64,000 nucleotides of DNA, taken from NCBI RefSeq assembly GCF_026107645.2, contig NZ_JAPCHV010000020.1, positions 1-64,000 on the forward strand. Reading direction: 5' to 3'. Each line of letters opens with the position of its first letter. The stretch's first letter is position 1. Of the stretch, positions 38,701-46,057 are shown one piece after another. The position numbers were made by a program, and so were the translations under genes. The stretch is from Flavobacterium sp. MFBS3-15. GTDB taxonomy: Bacteria > Bacteroidota > Bacteroidia > Flavobacteriales > Flavobacteriaceae. The notes under the pieces are model-generated. The model saw only the letters and a list, made by a program, of their open reading frames with translations, made no database searches and was not told where the DNA came from.

Positions 38701-41700
38701 TTGATAACATTGGCATCTGCAGCTGCACCCGCCTGGGTAATCCTCCTTGTGGCTATTGCACCCGGGTTATTTACCACAAGGTTGCCAAGGTTAAGCCTGC
38801 CTGAACCTGTAAAAAGGTTGTAGAAGAATCCATAGTTACCGCCGCCGGCTTCTGTAGACGATCCGTTACCAAACTGTACTGTATGGTTCGAAGAAGCATT
38901 AAAGCTTACACTAAGGTTTCCATACAAAGCATAAGCGCTGGTGTTGGTCGTGGCTGTATGCGGGTCTACAATAGTAAGAGTACCTCCGCTAAGGGTTATA
39001 GTGCCTGTAGCAAATGGTGTACCGGATACCCCGAAGCCAACCAGTGGCGTTCCCGAAGCTACCGATGTAAGCGCATCGCCATTATTATTACCGTCAACCA
39101 CTATGGCGCCATTGCTTTGGGTAAAGGTACTGCCTGTTGTAGTAACAATGTTACCGTTTACAATAAGTGTTCCTCCCGATACGTTCAGTGTACCGGAGTT
39201 AGCAAGCGTACTATTATTGTTAGCACACCCCACAGTAAGCTGGCCACCGCTTACATTAAGCGTACCACCGTTTTGTATTGTGATGCTGCTTGTCGTAAGG
39301 GTACCCGAAGTTACTGCCATTGTAATGCCCGATGGTATGATCGCCACCTGGCCGCATACCGGCCCGGTGCCGTTGTTCCAGTTGGCCGCAGTAGCATAGT
39401 CGCCTGAAGTTATTGCGGTAATCTGCGGCGATGCGAAAGAGGCGGATGTTACCCACGCGCTATATCCCGAGGCATCGCAATTGGTTCGAACGTGCAGGTA
39501 ATAGGTAGTATTGGTGGCCGGAAGAGCTACATTACTCACTGATGTACCTGTTACCCCTGTACCCGATGCAGGTGGCGTAGCCGACGTGGTTATGGCATAT
39601 TCATACCCTACTGGTGTTCCCCCTGCTCCCGCAGGCGGCGCTGTCCAGCTTATGTTGGCGGTAATTGTAGTCGGGTTGGTCGTAACTGTAAGTGCCGTAG
39701 GTACCACACAGTTAGGTGTCTGCGAAAAGCTCACATTGTCCATGAACATGTTATCCCCATATTCTGAGTGGAATTTGAAAGCTACCAGCACGTAAGGCTT
39801 GTTGGCAATCTCCGAAGAATAGTAAATTTTGGTGTTCCATTGGGCCGTACCTGACGCAAGGGAACTGTCATGCCTTGCATACAACGACCCCATGTTGGTC
39901 CAGCTAACACCATCTGTAGAATACTGCAGCTGCATGCCTTCATTAAGATGTGCGCCACTGTTGTAAGATGTACCATTCTCATTCCTCCAGTCAAACTTAA
40001 TGGCCACATTGCTTATTCCTGTAGTATTAAGCGGAAGGCTGATCAGGCGTTCCTCTGACCCCGCTCCTCCGTTACTATTGGAATAAGAGTTATATTGTAT
40101 CATATGGGTTCCTTCACTCGGGCTGGTAGTCGGGTTGGACCCGGACGTCACATACGACAAATAAGTACCGGTTTGAATGGCGGCAATATTCCTGCTCCAA
40201 CATACCGGTATCGTGGTTGCATTAAAGCCCTGGCTCGACGGGAATGTCGTTGTAGGTGTACAAGGTGTCGTAAAGGCTGCACTTGTTGACCAAGCGCTAT
40301 AGGTGCCGCTGCAGTCTGTACGCACATAAAGCGTATACTGCGTACTTCCTGTAAGAGCCGCCCCAAAAGTAACAGAAGTAGCTGAAGTGGTCGTACCACT
40401 GTCGGTAAGGCCTGTAGTCCCGCTTCCTCCGGCCCCACTTGTCCGCAGTTCCCACTGGTATCCTGAAGGTGTTCCTAAAGAAGGTGCTGACCAAGAACCG
40501 TTCCCAGCATTATAAGCGGTTGCTCCTGCGGTGACATTAACTGGAACACCACACGCCGGCGGAGTAGTAGTTACCAATATTATTTGAGCCAACGTCGATC
40601 CAATGGCTGTAGCAGTAGGTGGCGAAGCCGGACTCGGGTTTGTAGAATCGTTTCTATAATAAAGCCCCCTGTTGGTCGCAGTAAAACCTGCCCAGTTGTT
40701 TAAACCAGTAAAACTTGCCGAATTCTCGTCTACCGCCACAACCAAATTGCTTATCCCATCCCAAAGGAAAGGTGTTGTTAGTGTGAGTTCCACCCAGGAG
40801 TTTGCCGTAAGGTCCGGCATTGTACCTGAAAAAACCTGGGTCATTGCTGAAGCAGCAATCCAGTCAGTCGTTGAGCTAAAGGTTGTTTTTGCTGTATTTC
40901 CGATATATACTACCCAACTATTATAAGTACTAAACGGAGTGTTTGCTGATGTTGGCTTGAACCGTATTTTTGTGATGTAGTTGTTTCCGGCCGTGTTGTT
41001 AGCGTTCAGTTCGCTTGCAAGGTAGATCTGCTGCGAATAGTTATAGCCATAATTCGTGACAATTGGAAACTCAGTAACAGTTGTTGAGCCGCTGCCGATC
41101 TGGCCGGAAAACATAGTGGTGAAAGACCCGGCACTTGTAGTATAGTATGTCGTTCCGCCACTATTGGTTGCATACGACCGGTAATAATATGTTGTACCCG
41201 GTGTCAATCCGGAAATTGTTGTAGAAAAAGTTCCTCCTGAACTTCCGCTAAAACCTGAGCCTGCTACTAAAACTGTTGAAGCGTCTGCCGGGAAAGAAGA
41301 GCTTGTACTATATTGTATGCCATATGCTGTAACCGCAGAACAGCCTATTTGGCTTATTGTAGTGCCTGTAATGGTTGCACCTGTGCTTGTTAGTGTTCCG
41401 GTTGTGCCGTTGCCTGATAATGTAGGTGCGCTATTTATACCCGCCCCGGTTACGGCTATACTGCTGGCAGCGGCACTGCCCCCTGCTACCGGTATGCTGC
41501 CACTGTAACTCGCTACCGACGTTGGCGTAAGTTTAATGAATACTTGTTGGCTGATAGTTCCTGACGAAGGGGTTAACGTAAGGGTGCTGGTATATGTTCC
41601 GCCTGATGTAGTTGAAAAAGTATAACCTACGAACGGACCAACCGTTACGTCTCCAGTGAGGTTGACCCCGCTAACTGTAGTATTCTGTGGCCCGCCCTCA

Positions 41701-42476
41701 ACATTGAGACAGACATTGCCAAAAGTACCTGATATTACACCTCCTGAAAGAAAAGGCCCGGTAGCCGGAGTATATGTCAAAGATATATCATCGATAGCTC
41801 CATAACCATGTGGTGAAACTGCATCGGCCTTATAGGTAAAAATAAGGTTTGTTGTCGTACCTGCAAGTGTATTTGATAAGTTAACGGTTTGGGCTGTAAA
41901 TGTTGTAACTGCAGCGCTTGGATAAGGGCCGAATACAATACCTGTAGTGGGAGCTGTGCCTGAAGTTGGTGCAGCCGCATTGGTACTTACCAAAAGGTAA
42001 TCATATGGCGTTCCACCAAAAACATCTGAAACTGCCTGCTTGTACTTAAAAGTAAGTACAATATTTGTTGCACCGGGCGGAATCGTGATACTCCTGTACA
42101 TATGTGCAGTAGTTGCGATGCCATTAGTACCGACACTTGTATTGCTTGATCCGATAAAAGCGGCGCGGTTGCCGGAATAACCAGTCTGTGCCGTGCCTAT
42201 GTACCACGCACGGCTGGTATTAGAACCATTTAAAATAGTCCAGTTGTTTGCTGCAAATGTAGCACCTGTCTCAAATCCTCCATCACCGGAAGCCGAGATG
42301 AGAGTTTGTCCAAAAGCACTACCACCCGCCCCTATAAAAATCAGGAACAGCAAGATGCAAGACTGCATCCGCGAGTGCTGTTTTTGAGCACGCTGATTTG
42401 CATCATCCTGTGCCGCTTTACTTCGCACCTCTAACGATCTCCTATCATTAGGTGACGAAATGTAATTTTTTACCAT
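28143..42476 (-). CDS. 4777-residue mosaic surface protein with type C-like T9SS sorting module
   Basis: The largest gene in the window. An unusual charged N-terminal stretch of 36 residues precedes the signal peptide (about 37-57), so the ATG at 42368 is an alternative start. Then come a jelly-roll-like domain (58-245), Fn3-like units, MAM-like segments (about 751-917 and 2387-2553), and two G8-like/beta-helical regions (starting about 1020 and 1565). Two GEVED domains (about 2645-2792 and 2885-3025), a TIG/IPT domain (3031-3105), four Ig-like repeats with YQWQ motifs (3187-3595), a third GEVED domain (3596-3747) and a second TIG domain (3750-3835) follow. The final 520 or so residues are the shared sorting module. 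All this indicates a very long T9SS-secreted adhesin or matrix protein. No catalytic motif is seen. The frame is open throughout. Confidence 0.9.
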   Translation of the reverse strand: MVKNYISSPNDRRSLEVRSKAAQDDANQRAQKQHSRMQSCILLFLIFIGAGGSAFGQTLISASGDGGFETGATFAANNWTILNGSNTSRAWYIGTAQTGYSGNRAAFIGSSNTSVGTNGIATTAHMYRSITIPPGATNIVLTFKYKQAVSDVFGGTPYDYLLVSTNAAAPTSGTAPTTGIVFGPYPSAAVTTFTAQTVNLSNTLAGTTTNLIFTYKADAVSPHGYGAIDDISLTYTPATGPFLSGGVISGTFGNVCLNVEGGPQNTTVSGVNLTGDVTVGPFVGYTFSTTSGGTYTSTLTLTPSSGTISQQVFIKLTPTSVASYSGSIPVAGGSAAASSIAVTGAGINSAPTLSGNGTTGTLTSTGATITGTTISQIGCSAVTAYGIQYSTSSSFPADASTVLVAGSGFSGSSGGTFSTTISGLTPGTTYYYRSYATNSGGTTYYTTSAGSFTTMFSGQIGSGSTTVTEFPIVTNYGYNYSQQIYLASELNANNTAGNNYITKIRFKPTSANTPFSTYNSWVVYIGNTAKTTFSSTTDWIAASAMTQVFSGTMPDLTANSWVELTLTTPFLWDGISNLVVAVDENSASFTGLNNWAGFTATNRGLYYRNDSTNPSPASPPTATAIGSTLAQIILVTTTPPACGVPVNVTAGATAYNAGNGSWSAPSLGTPSGYQWELRTSGAGGSGTTGLTDSGTTTSATSVTFGAALTGSTQYTLYVRTDCSGTYSAWSTSAAFTTPCTPTTTFPSSQGFNATTIPVCWSRNIAAIQTGTYLSYVTSGSNPTTSPSEGTHMIQYNSYSNSNGGAGSEERLISLPLNTTGISNVAIKFDWRNENGTSYNSGAHLNEGMQLQYSTDGVSWTNMGSLYARHDSSLASGTAQWNTKIYYSSEIANKPYVLVAFKFHSEYGDNMFMDNVSFSQTPNCVVPTALTVTTNPTTITANISWTAPPAGAGGTPVGYEYAITTSATPPASGTGVTGTSVSNVALPATNTTYYLHVRTNCDASGYSAWVTSASFASPQITAITSGDYATAANWNNGTGPVCGQVAIIPSGITMAVTSGTLTTSSITIQNGGTLNVSGGQLTVGCANNNSTLANSGTLNVSGGTLIVNGNIVTTTGSTFTQSNGAIVVDGNNNGDALTSVASGTPLVGFGVSGTPFATGTITLSGGTLTIVDPHTATTNTSAYALYGNLSVSFNASSNHTVQFGNGSSTEAGGGNYGFFYNLFTGSGRLNLGNLVVNNPGAIATRRITQAGAAADANVINGNLTVTAGVYHQSASTTNIGGNLTVENDGTFIANGTTVFTATTGTTASAQTSAQAVTVNGAGVIINAASSPTTNFANVTFRNTSANGVTINPLNQVVVNTSVAASVSGIIVFDGKASTTAGKALLWGTLTAPGTTLTVTSGGMAPGSAFARGWNNTQTGSSLAGNAVPTTTTSQFPLVDAAGNARHAWIERVTPTDPGILAVTYTAGTGTSPIAITDDTYTMDTRSNGKWSVSVLGTDMAASTYKLALSATGVFGSAPSTAAARIITLTGVAGTHQAGTTLPHAQRTGLTYAQITTNDFYMGINSADIPYLSVQTGNWNDAATWNKNAVPGATDVVSIQPGHTVTVDGSYTAAASAVGITNTGVLALSANTLTVTNAVTTVTGGTINVTGGTLASATLTNAGAVNANSGTVNATTVTNTGTITVAGGTINAAGASTTGISNNSGGTFALNSGTVNVGPAGGGDRRFTNGGTLTVAGGTLNINGNLYHNGVFNQSAGNINVDPNSGTVATSTVAANASSALYLAAVVNWTGGTITVIDPPVTTSTSHYTLYYSTSATSEVSPSHTTRFGDGVSSTAGGNAIGYYLYNYVGSGKINFGNVVVNGPATGTATATNRVVKLNSYPLGVKGNFTLQNGGEFSHNGYELAVAGNISIGAGSIYYANATLNLALPSGVSTVVNTVAQTITNAGTIQNTTGTVTANLSSLTVNNNNASGVTLNSPLTMSGTLTLTSGKVNTTTTNLLTLGTATSGGTMNNAGSATAYINGPFARTFAASRTSTGAFTLNALFPVGTSSAYQPMYVDPTTAASGAIVVRVEPFTTNAGTQGVGVTSLSSNRWEALITSGLANLTSTYVRVLDGTLVASNKIIQAPSAAGEYSPIIPVTTHAAGMLSTTSAIAAADYKGYFAYGNLNPCTAPADQPTSFTASAHTNTSFNVAYTAAPSAPSHYLVVRYNITGGAATVTAPVDYTAYAANAALGAGTVVYSGTGLTFAQTGLTAANTYQYYVYSYNNTGCYGPVYNTTSPLVQSVTTCVAATGAPATLTAATTPAATATSFRAQWTASSTADATYIMDVATNTGFTTFVPGYEALPVSGLNQDITGLTANTTYYVRVRAITGYCISANSPTLTFTTPCVVSDAPIALDFATGTIPLCWTTTSSSPSGAGLWLFAGQADYEGALNGRAAGTFAWVDGSTPGTVTDVTLLSPSLNLATLTVPELSFDYFSNYSTGTNCTFKVDVFNGTIWTNIYTNATDDVNWRTVTLSLSAYAGTTVQLRFVVDKSTSDTAYYDDILLDNVNIHETPSCIMPDNVAVNLSSTTSANFSWAAPATGSAAIGYEYFVSTSATPPASGTATTSTSVSAYAVTASTNYYLHVRTNCGSGSYSSWRSVPFYTNYCLTGTNNTGYEYIYSFSTTGGYTNITNNATDGPGYSDYTIMNVSQSLGNTVNYSIAVEDYYEDGTGLAMFIDWNNDLDFNDANETVYTSNGYVTYTDLITGTITIPAGTPNGSYRMRLRTDYYSANPSACGTVDYSETEDYTFKVVSPVTCYVPTSLSTTSVTTTTANLSWAAPATAPVPSGYEYAVTTSATPPASGTAITGTSVSAYSGLVMNTTYYLHVRSNCDASGYSDWSTYQFIHGYCASGTSSTGYYIKSVTTTGGTANISNTGTTLATGGYSYNPAMAVSQSEGNSVNISVSITGSTHGINVWVDWNDDLILSDSEKVYASGSYVSTGSGSITVPIGAIVGNHRMRVKSDYLSTNPPACGIISYGETEDYVFTVLPAPPRITSFTPTAVCAGAGDTITLTGAHFTGATAVKFNGVNAVFNIVSDTSITAVVPSSATTGTISVTSADGTGTSLTSLTVNPYPVVDDITGGDIAVCMPNTVQLGMVTTGGIWGTSNPAIATVSSTGLVTPHAAGTVTIAYTKTTNGCVTSESTTLTFSEPVVITSMPTSEIVLPGSNAQFTVAATGTGLTYQWEVSESNGAYTALGNDSTYSGATTATLTVTNVLPGMDGNKYRVVVSGTAPCAAATSDAATLSVSDIGITSHPASVTLCDNGAGTASFTVVATGDALEYQWQVNAGSGWVIVNNGTTGNITYSGADTNVLSLSGITAANNNWIYRVYVEEGAASATSNDALLTVNSAVVINQAPMAQTACSTGSVVNFTTDVSGTGLTYQWQYATSAGGTFSNVTNATPAGVTYSGATTATLAVTTTASTPVGGAYFYRVVVNGTAPCGPATSVAAQLIINNPTIGSAPVAASVVRGNSVNFTVATSAPSPTYQWQFATTLNGAYADVANSTPAGTTYSGAQSATLTVNAGTTATGSGYFYRVVVTSDGCTVTSAGAAMTVIDYCTAPITTSGTADYMTAISVAGTTLSSTPGAVGDSSNNFYALLTGSDNTATFLQANAYTATVSVVSGNTNPQGVGIWIDLNNDGDFADANEFMGAASIAGGSSGTISINIPSTATLGSRRMRVRNARNQIITSGNMCTSYARGTTVEYIITIGQPSGPSITAFTPASYCADSGMITITGTNLQGGTLTIGGTPVTPVVINGAGTQLTATVTAGVSGVVSITTPGGTATSGALATPNFSISAPPALTLSSATGTVCAGQSSAVVTLTAGGSSYDNFVVTSVPAGAAWSGNASTGYTFSPTVNTVYTISATQNSGSCARTATYTATVLSNPVYPVTPATASICSGVIQMLTAGSGAVASGTAILGTGTAIAGNTDTNKPNPLSRYYEGQKAQMLFRANELTAQNMASGSVITAVTFDLGAFTTNSEAVISNFTIRMGATSTNVMTGFVSGTSDVYGPAGFTATATGLVTFTLSTPFVWDGTSNVIVETIHNNPDLSWESGNNVRYSTTTFNSTYSRMQDDVAGGITGMDAATGGQVAVSTSRPNMTFAFTNPTPVWSPVEGLYTDAAATVPYTGTARSTVYAKPEETTTYTATVNNGNGCSSDSEATVTILPKQWIGGTSSDWNNAANWCGGQVPTAQDNIVISSDAGFMPQIGTDVEDEDEVITQNVQVFGNSLTVEDGAVMNVYGGCVLNITNAVTVEEGGSLIFDNYAHLVQGENVTNNPNSGEITFKRLSSKIFRLDYTLWSSPVEDQMLKAFSSGTLDNRFYKYNETSDAYSLIGSPSTTEMDEGKSYLIRVVNTHPAYVAPAEEAEEPEGTRWQGEFTGRPRSGNIDVPVTNQLNGFNAVGNPYPSPINIYDFFDGNAGMINPGSALYFWRKKNETGTGSYARVTKMMYTRNMTNDFGDTGEGYFDGTPSSWVINPGQGFIVKVVQAGNVHFNNGMRVGLNNQQFFRNAQDQDEVTMSRMWLNINGSEGQFAQAGIGYTDVTTLDIDYGWDGRAFVNDGNMSLFSLAGEEKLGIQARAAFDASDVVPMGYNAAAAGTYTISLDHFDGVFTTDVDIFLKDNLLGGVTHDLKAGNYTFETEGGINTSRFEVVYAEVLGTDNPVLDPNNVIVYKNGTSININTGVLNMEGVAIYDTRGRMLYSKDGINATETVIENLHSDQQVLIIQINTDKGRVTKRIIF

Positions 42477-42817
42477 AGTTTTAACATTTTAGATGCTAAA
42501 AGTAAAGCAATTAACAACACCTTAACACTCCTAATAGTTATTTATTGAATAATTAGTAAAATAATAAATAACGAATAATTATTTAAAAAATGAGCTTAAT
42601 ATATTGTTAAAATTAACATTAAAGCAAGAATATGTTATAATAAAAACATAACGTCTATAGCTTTTTTCTTACACAAAAGTTAATTTTATGTCGTTTTCTT
42701 CTTAAGAATCAAAAAATTAAGCTAAAAAAAAAACATAGTCGCTAAATAATGTTATAATAATAACAATAAAAGCCATTCCTTAATAAGGAATGGCTTTTTA
42801 TGTATGATTTAAATATT
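42477..42817. other. 341-bp AT-rich gap upstream of the giant adhesin
   Basis: Very AT-rich sequence with several A- and T-runs. It must carry the promoter of the 4777-aa gene; a weak TACTTTTA -7-like element is at 42497-42504 on the minus strand, but I cannot name a firm promoter. The right end holds the ribH terminator. No open reading frame is convincing. Confidence 0.6.
42768..42798 (-). terminator. Terminator of ribH
   Basis: A perfect 15-bp stem with a 1-nt centre (effectively a loop of three to five bases), followed by T residues on the minus strand, 20 bases past the ribH stop. Confidence 0.85.
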
Positions 42818-43309
42818 TTACTTAGTTTCTCTCCGCAAATTGGCCATCCTAATGCCTACAATGGCTGCTTCAGTACCTTTATTGCCATGAATGCCCCCAC
42901 TGCGGTCGATGGCCTGCTGCATGGTGTTATCTGTAAGCACGCAGAATATCACCGGCACATCAGTTAACACATTGAGGTCCTTTATCCCCTGCGACACCGC
43001 TTCGCATACAAAATCAAAGTGCTTGGTCTCGCCCTGTATCACGCTGCCTATTGCAATTACAGCATCCACCTGCCGGGTATCAATCATCCTTTTACAGCCG
43101 TAAATCAGCTCAAAACTTCCCGGCACCTGCCAGGTAATGATATCATCCTCCCCCGCCCCATTCTCGAGCAAAGCCTCAACAGCGCCTTTATAAAGTCCGC
43201 CGGTAATATTTTCGTTCCACTCCGAAACAACAATCCCAAACCGAAAACCTTTCGCGTTTGGGACTGTAGTTTTATCGTAATCTGATAAATTCTTATTTAT
43301 TGTAGCCAT
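42818..43309 (-). CDS. ribH: 6,7-dimethyl-8-ribityllumazine synthase
   Basis: A 163-residue cytoplasmic enzyme that condenses 5-amino-6-ribitylaminouracil with dihydroxybutanone phosphate, the penultimate step of riboflavin synthesis. Family landmarks are SEWNENIT near the N-terminus, the VPGSFELIYGCKRM segment, AIGSVIQGETKHFDFVC with the catalytic His region, and VPVIFCVLTDNTMQQA. Length is normal. It starts two bases after the stop of the TPR membrane gene, so the two form an operon. No FMN riboswitch is visible. Confidence 0.97.
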   Translation of the reverse strand: MATINKNLSDYDKTTVPNAKGFRFGIVVSEWNENITGGLYKGAVEALLENGAGEDDIITWQVPGSFELIYGCKRMIDTRQVDAVIAIGSVIQGETKHFDFVCEAVSQGIKDLNVLTDVPVIFCVLTDNTMQQAIDRSGGIHGNKGTEAAIVGIRMANLRRETK

Positions 43310-43311
43310 CT

Positions 43312-44097
43312 TTACTCAGCCATTGCAATGTAAGCATCAATGCTCACACCTTCCGGAGACGTTTCATACTTCTCCTTGATCTCATTAAAATATTTAAGCG
43401 CTTCAGCTTTCTTATTCATGCCCACCAAAAGCTGGCCGGCCTTGAACATGAAACGTGGCGTAGTAAGGTTGTTCTCGCTTGCCTTGATTGCTTTTTCATA
43501 ATATTCCAGTGCAGAGTTATTATCTTTCAGCTGTGCAAAAGCATCGCCTGTGCCACCCAAAGCAAGTGCGCTGAGTATATCGTCTTCGGTCTTGAAATCT
43601 TCAAGGTACTGTACTGCCTCTTTGTACTTTCCAGTATTAAGGTAGGCCATGCCCGCAAAGTAATGTGCAAGGTTGGCTGCATCCGTACCGGGGTACGATT
43701 CGATGATGCCAAGGAAGCCTTTTTTGCCTTCACCGCCTTTTAATGAAAGGTTGTAAAGCGAGTCGCTTGCAGTCTGCCCGTTTACAGCCTGGTCAAAATA
43801 CTGCTCGGCCTGGAACATTTCATTCGCTGCATCTTCCTGCTTTGGAGAAACAATGAATTTATCATAGAACATATAACCCACGATGCCCAATGCAATAACG
43901 CCAATAACAATGAATATCATCTTTTGGTTTCTTTGCACCCACTCCTCTGTCTTTGAAGCTCCGGCGTCTAATGAATTGAATACTTCAGCGGTAGTACTGT
44001 TACCGTCAAAAGTTTCTTCCTGTTCAATAACATTTTCCTCTTTAACTTCCGGTTCAGGTTTTGCAGGTTTATAGCCCCTTTTGTTATATGTTGCCAT
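43312..44097 (-). CDS. Membrane-anchored TPR protein (YfgM-like)
   Basis: A 261-residue protein with an acidic N-terminal stretch of about 55 residues, one transmembrane helix (about 61-80, MIFIVIGVIALGIVGYMFY) and tetratricopeptide-type helical repeats from about 90 to the end. These include AHYFAGMAYLNTGKYKEAVQYLE and NNSALEYYEKAIKA motifs. This layout matches the YfgM/TPR_21-like family, whose E. coli member works with the SecYEG-associated chaperone PpiD. The same role here is inference. It is co-transcribed with ribH and divergent from recF. Confidence 0.88.
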   Translation of the reverse strand: MATYNKRGYKPAKPEPEVKEENVIEQEETFDGNSTTAEVFNSLDAGASKTEEWVQRNQKMIFIVIGVIALGIVGYMFYDKFIVSPKQEDAANEMFQAEQYFDQAVNGQTASDSLYNLSLKGGEGKKGFLGIIESYPGTDAANLAHYFAGMAYLNTGKYKEAVQYLEDFKTEDDILSALALGGTGDAFAQLKDNNSALEYYEKAIKASENNLTTPRFMFKAGQLLVGMNKKAEALKYFNEIKEKYETSPEGVSIDAYIAMAE

Positions 44098-44118
44098 CTA
44101 TCTTATTTTAATGAGCCG

Positions 44119-44126
44119 CAAAAATA
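44119..44126 (-). promoter_or_regulatory. -7 element of the TPR-ribH operon
   Basis: On the minus strand this reads TATTTTTG, matching TAnnTTTG, 21 bases upstream of the start codon. No clear -33 box was found. Confidence 0.45.
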
Positions 44127-44242
44127 AAATTTTTATTGAAATTTAAAATATCTTTTTGTCGTTATTTTTCGATAATTTGCACCTTCTATAAAAATGAGCC
44201 TGATAAAACACAAGGTTCTCACAATCAAGGATACGTTTACCG

Positions 44243-45322
44243 ATGTACTTAAAGAATCTCTCGCTGCTCAATTATAAAAATATAACCGAGGCAGATTATG
44301 GCTTCGACAGCAAGATCAACTGCTTTACCGGCAGGAACGGTGTGGGCAAAACCAATGTGCTCGATGCCATATACCACCTCGCCTACGGTAAAAGCTACTT
44401 CAATCCCCTGGCGCTGCAAAACATAAAGCACGGCGAAGAGTTTTTTGTGATTGACGGGACTTTCGAAAAAGACGGCCGCAGGGAACAGATCGTGTGCAGC
44501 CTCAAAAAAGGGCAGAAAAAGGTACTCAAGCGCAATGGAAGGATTTATGACAAATTTTCAGAGCATGTAGGGCTCATACCGCTGGTAATCATCTCCCCTT
44601 CGGACAGCGACCTTATTACCGAAGGAAGCGAGACCCGCAGGAAATTCCTGGACAGCGTCATTTCACAACTGGATGCCGCCTATCTCCAGGAGCTCATCAA
44701 TTACCAGAAAGTCGTCGCGCAACGCAACGCACTGCTCAAGTATTTTGCCCTGAACCATGCTTTTGACCGCGACACCTTATATATATATAACGAACAGCTG
44801 GACGTCATGGGGCAGGCGCTTTTTGAAAAACGCAAACAGTTCCTTGAAGATTTTATACCTATATTCAATAAGCACCACCGAGCCATTACCGAGAGCGCTG
44901 AAAGCGTAAGCCTCCGTTACGACAGCCACCTGCACGAAAAAAGCCTGGCACAACTGCTGGAAGACAGCCTTCAGCGCGACCGTGTGCTGCAATATACCAG
45001 TGTCGGGATCCACAAGGACGACCTGCTGTTTGAAATTGACGGGCATCCCATTAAAAAGTTCGGGTCACAGGGACAGCAGAAGTCTTTTCTCATAGCGCTT
45101 AAGCTCGCACAGTTCGAATTCATGAAAAAGCAGGGCGGAATATTACCGATACTCTTGTTTGACGATGTGTTCGATAAGCTGGACGAGACACGCGTGGCCA
45201 AGATCGTGAAGATGATCGACGATAAGGTATTCGGGCAGATATTCATTTCCGACACCCATCCGGAACGTACGGAGGCCATAATAAAGCAAACCCACCAGAG
45301 CTACAGGATTTTTAATTTATGA
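44243..45322 (+). CDS. recF: DNA replication and repair protein RecF
   Basis: A 359-residue SMC-like ATPase that loads RecA at gapped DNA with RecO and RecR. Visible are the Walker A motif GRNGVGKTN (about 31-39), the [21 protein letters not shown] segment, the [17 protein letters not shown] signature region and Walker [12 protein letters not shown] near 310. Length is usual. In many Flavobacteriaceae a DUF721 (DciA-like) gene follows recF; here a DUF2461 gene follows instead. The start overlaps a 27-codon upstream frame. Confidence 0.97.
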   Translation: MYLKNLSLLNYKNITEADYGFDSKINCFTGRNGVGKTNVLDAIYHLAYGKSYFNPLALQNIKHGEEFFVIDGTFEKDGRREQIVCSLKKGQKKVLKRNGRIYDKFSEHVGLIPLVIISPSDSDLITEGSETRRKFLDSVISQLDAAYLQELINYQKVVAQRNALLKYFALNHAFDRDTLYIYNEQLDVMGQALFEKRKQFLEDFIPIFNKHHRAITESAESVSLRYDSHLHEKSLAQLLEDSLQRDRVLQYTSVGIHKDDLLFEIDGHPIKKFGSQGQQKSFLIALKLAQFEFMKKQGGILPILLFDDVFDKLDETRVAKIVKMIDDKVFGQIFISDTHPERTEAIIKQTHQSYRIFNL

Positions 45323-45384
45323 TTTTCTATTGATTATTGCCCCAACGTTTGTAATTTGGCATTTGAAAATTGGAATTTAGCTTT

Positions 45385-46056
45385 ATGATACAAGACTCTA
45401 CCTTCGATTTCCTCACCGACCTGAAGAACAATAACCACAGGGAATGGTTCCAGGCCAACCAAAAAAGATATGATGCCTACAAGAAGGAATACCGGCAGCT
45501 TACCGAAGCCTTTATTGCCGAAATGAGCAAGGGCGACGAGAGCCTCAGCCAGCTGGAATTCAAGGATTGTTCTTTCCGCATCAACCGGGACATCCGTTTT
45601 TCCAAGGATAAATCGCCATACAAGACCAACATGGGCATCTGGATGAGCGCGGGTTCTAAAAACACCAACCTCGCAGGCTATTACGTACATATAGAAAAGG
45701 GTGCGTCGTTCATAGCGGCGGGGATACACTGGCCGGATGCTGCCGACCTGAAAAAAGTCAGGCGGGAGATTGACGGCTTTCACGAAGACCTGGAAGCTAT
45801 AGTAGACGACCCCGAATTCAAAAAATTGTACGGTGTACTGGATCGCGATGAGAACAATTCGCTAAAAACGATGCCCAAAGGCTTTGATAAAGACCATCCT
45901 GCCATAGAATTCCTTAAGCTGAAATCTTTTACTGCAACAGCAAAGCTGGACGACAAGGACATTAGGGATAAGGACTTTGTAAAAAAGACATCAAAGAAAC
46001 TATTGACATTAAAACCATTGGTTGAATTTTTAAACCGTGCGCTCACTACAGAATAA
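45385..46056 (+). CDS. DUF2461 domain-containing protein
   Basis: A 223-residue cytoplasmic protein of the TIGR02453/DUF2461 family, function unknown. Family landmarks are FLTDLKNNNHREWFQANQKRY at the N-terminus, CSFRINRDIRFSKDKSPYKTN and KGFDKDHPAIEFLKLKSF. The ATG at 45385 is chosen because homologues begin MIQxxTxxFL; a TTG 15 bases upstream also opens the frame. It lies 62 bases after recF on the same strand, in a short AT-rich gap with a repeated AATTTGG/AATTTAG motif. Confidence 0.93.
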   Translation: MIQDSTFDFLTDLKNNNHREWFQANQKRYDAYKKEYRQLTEAFIAEMSKGDESLSQLEFKDCSFRINRDIRFSKDKSPYKTNMGIWMSAGSKNTNLAGYYVHIEKGASFIAAGIHWPDAADLKKVRREIDGFHEDLEAIVDDPEFKKLYGVLDRDENNSLKTMPKGFDKDHPAIEFLKLKSFTATAKLDDKDIRDKDFVKKTSKKLLTLKPLVEFLNRALTTE

Positions 46057-46057
46057 A

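Noticed and set aside
42477-42817. AT-rich gap as a replication origin or small RNA locus
   Set aside because: No DnaA-box cluster or paired promoter and terminator is visible; A- and T-runs alone do not support either.
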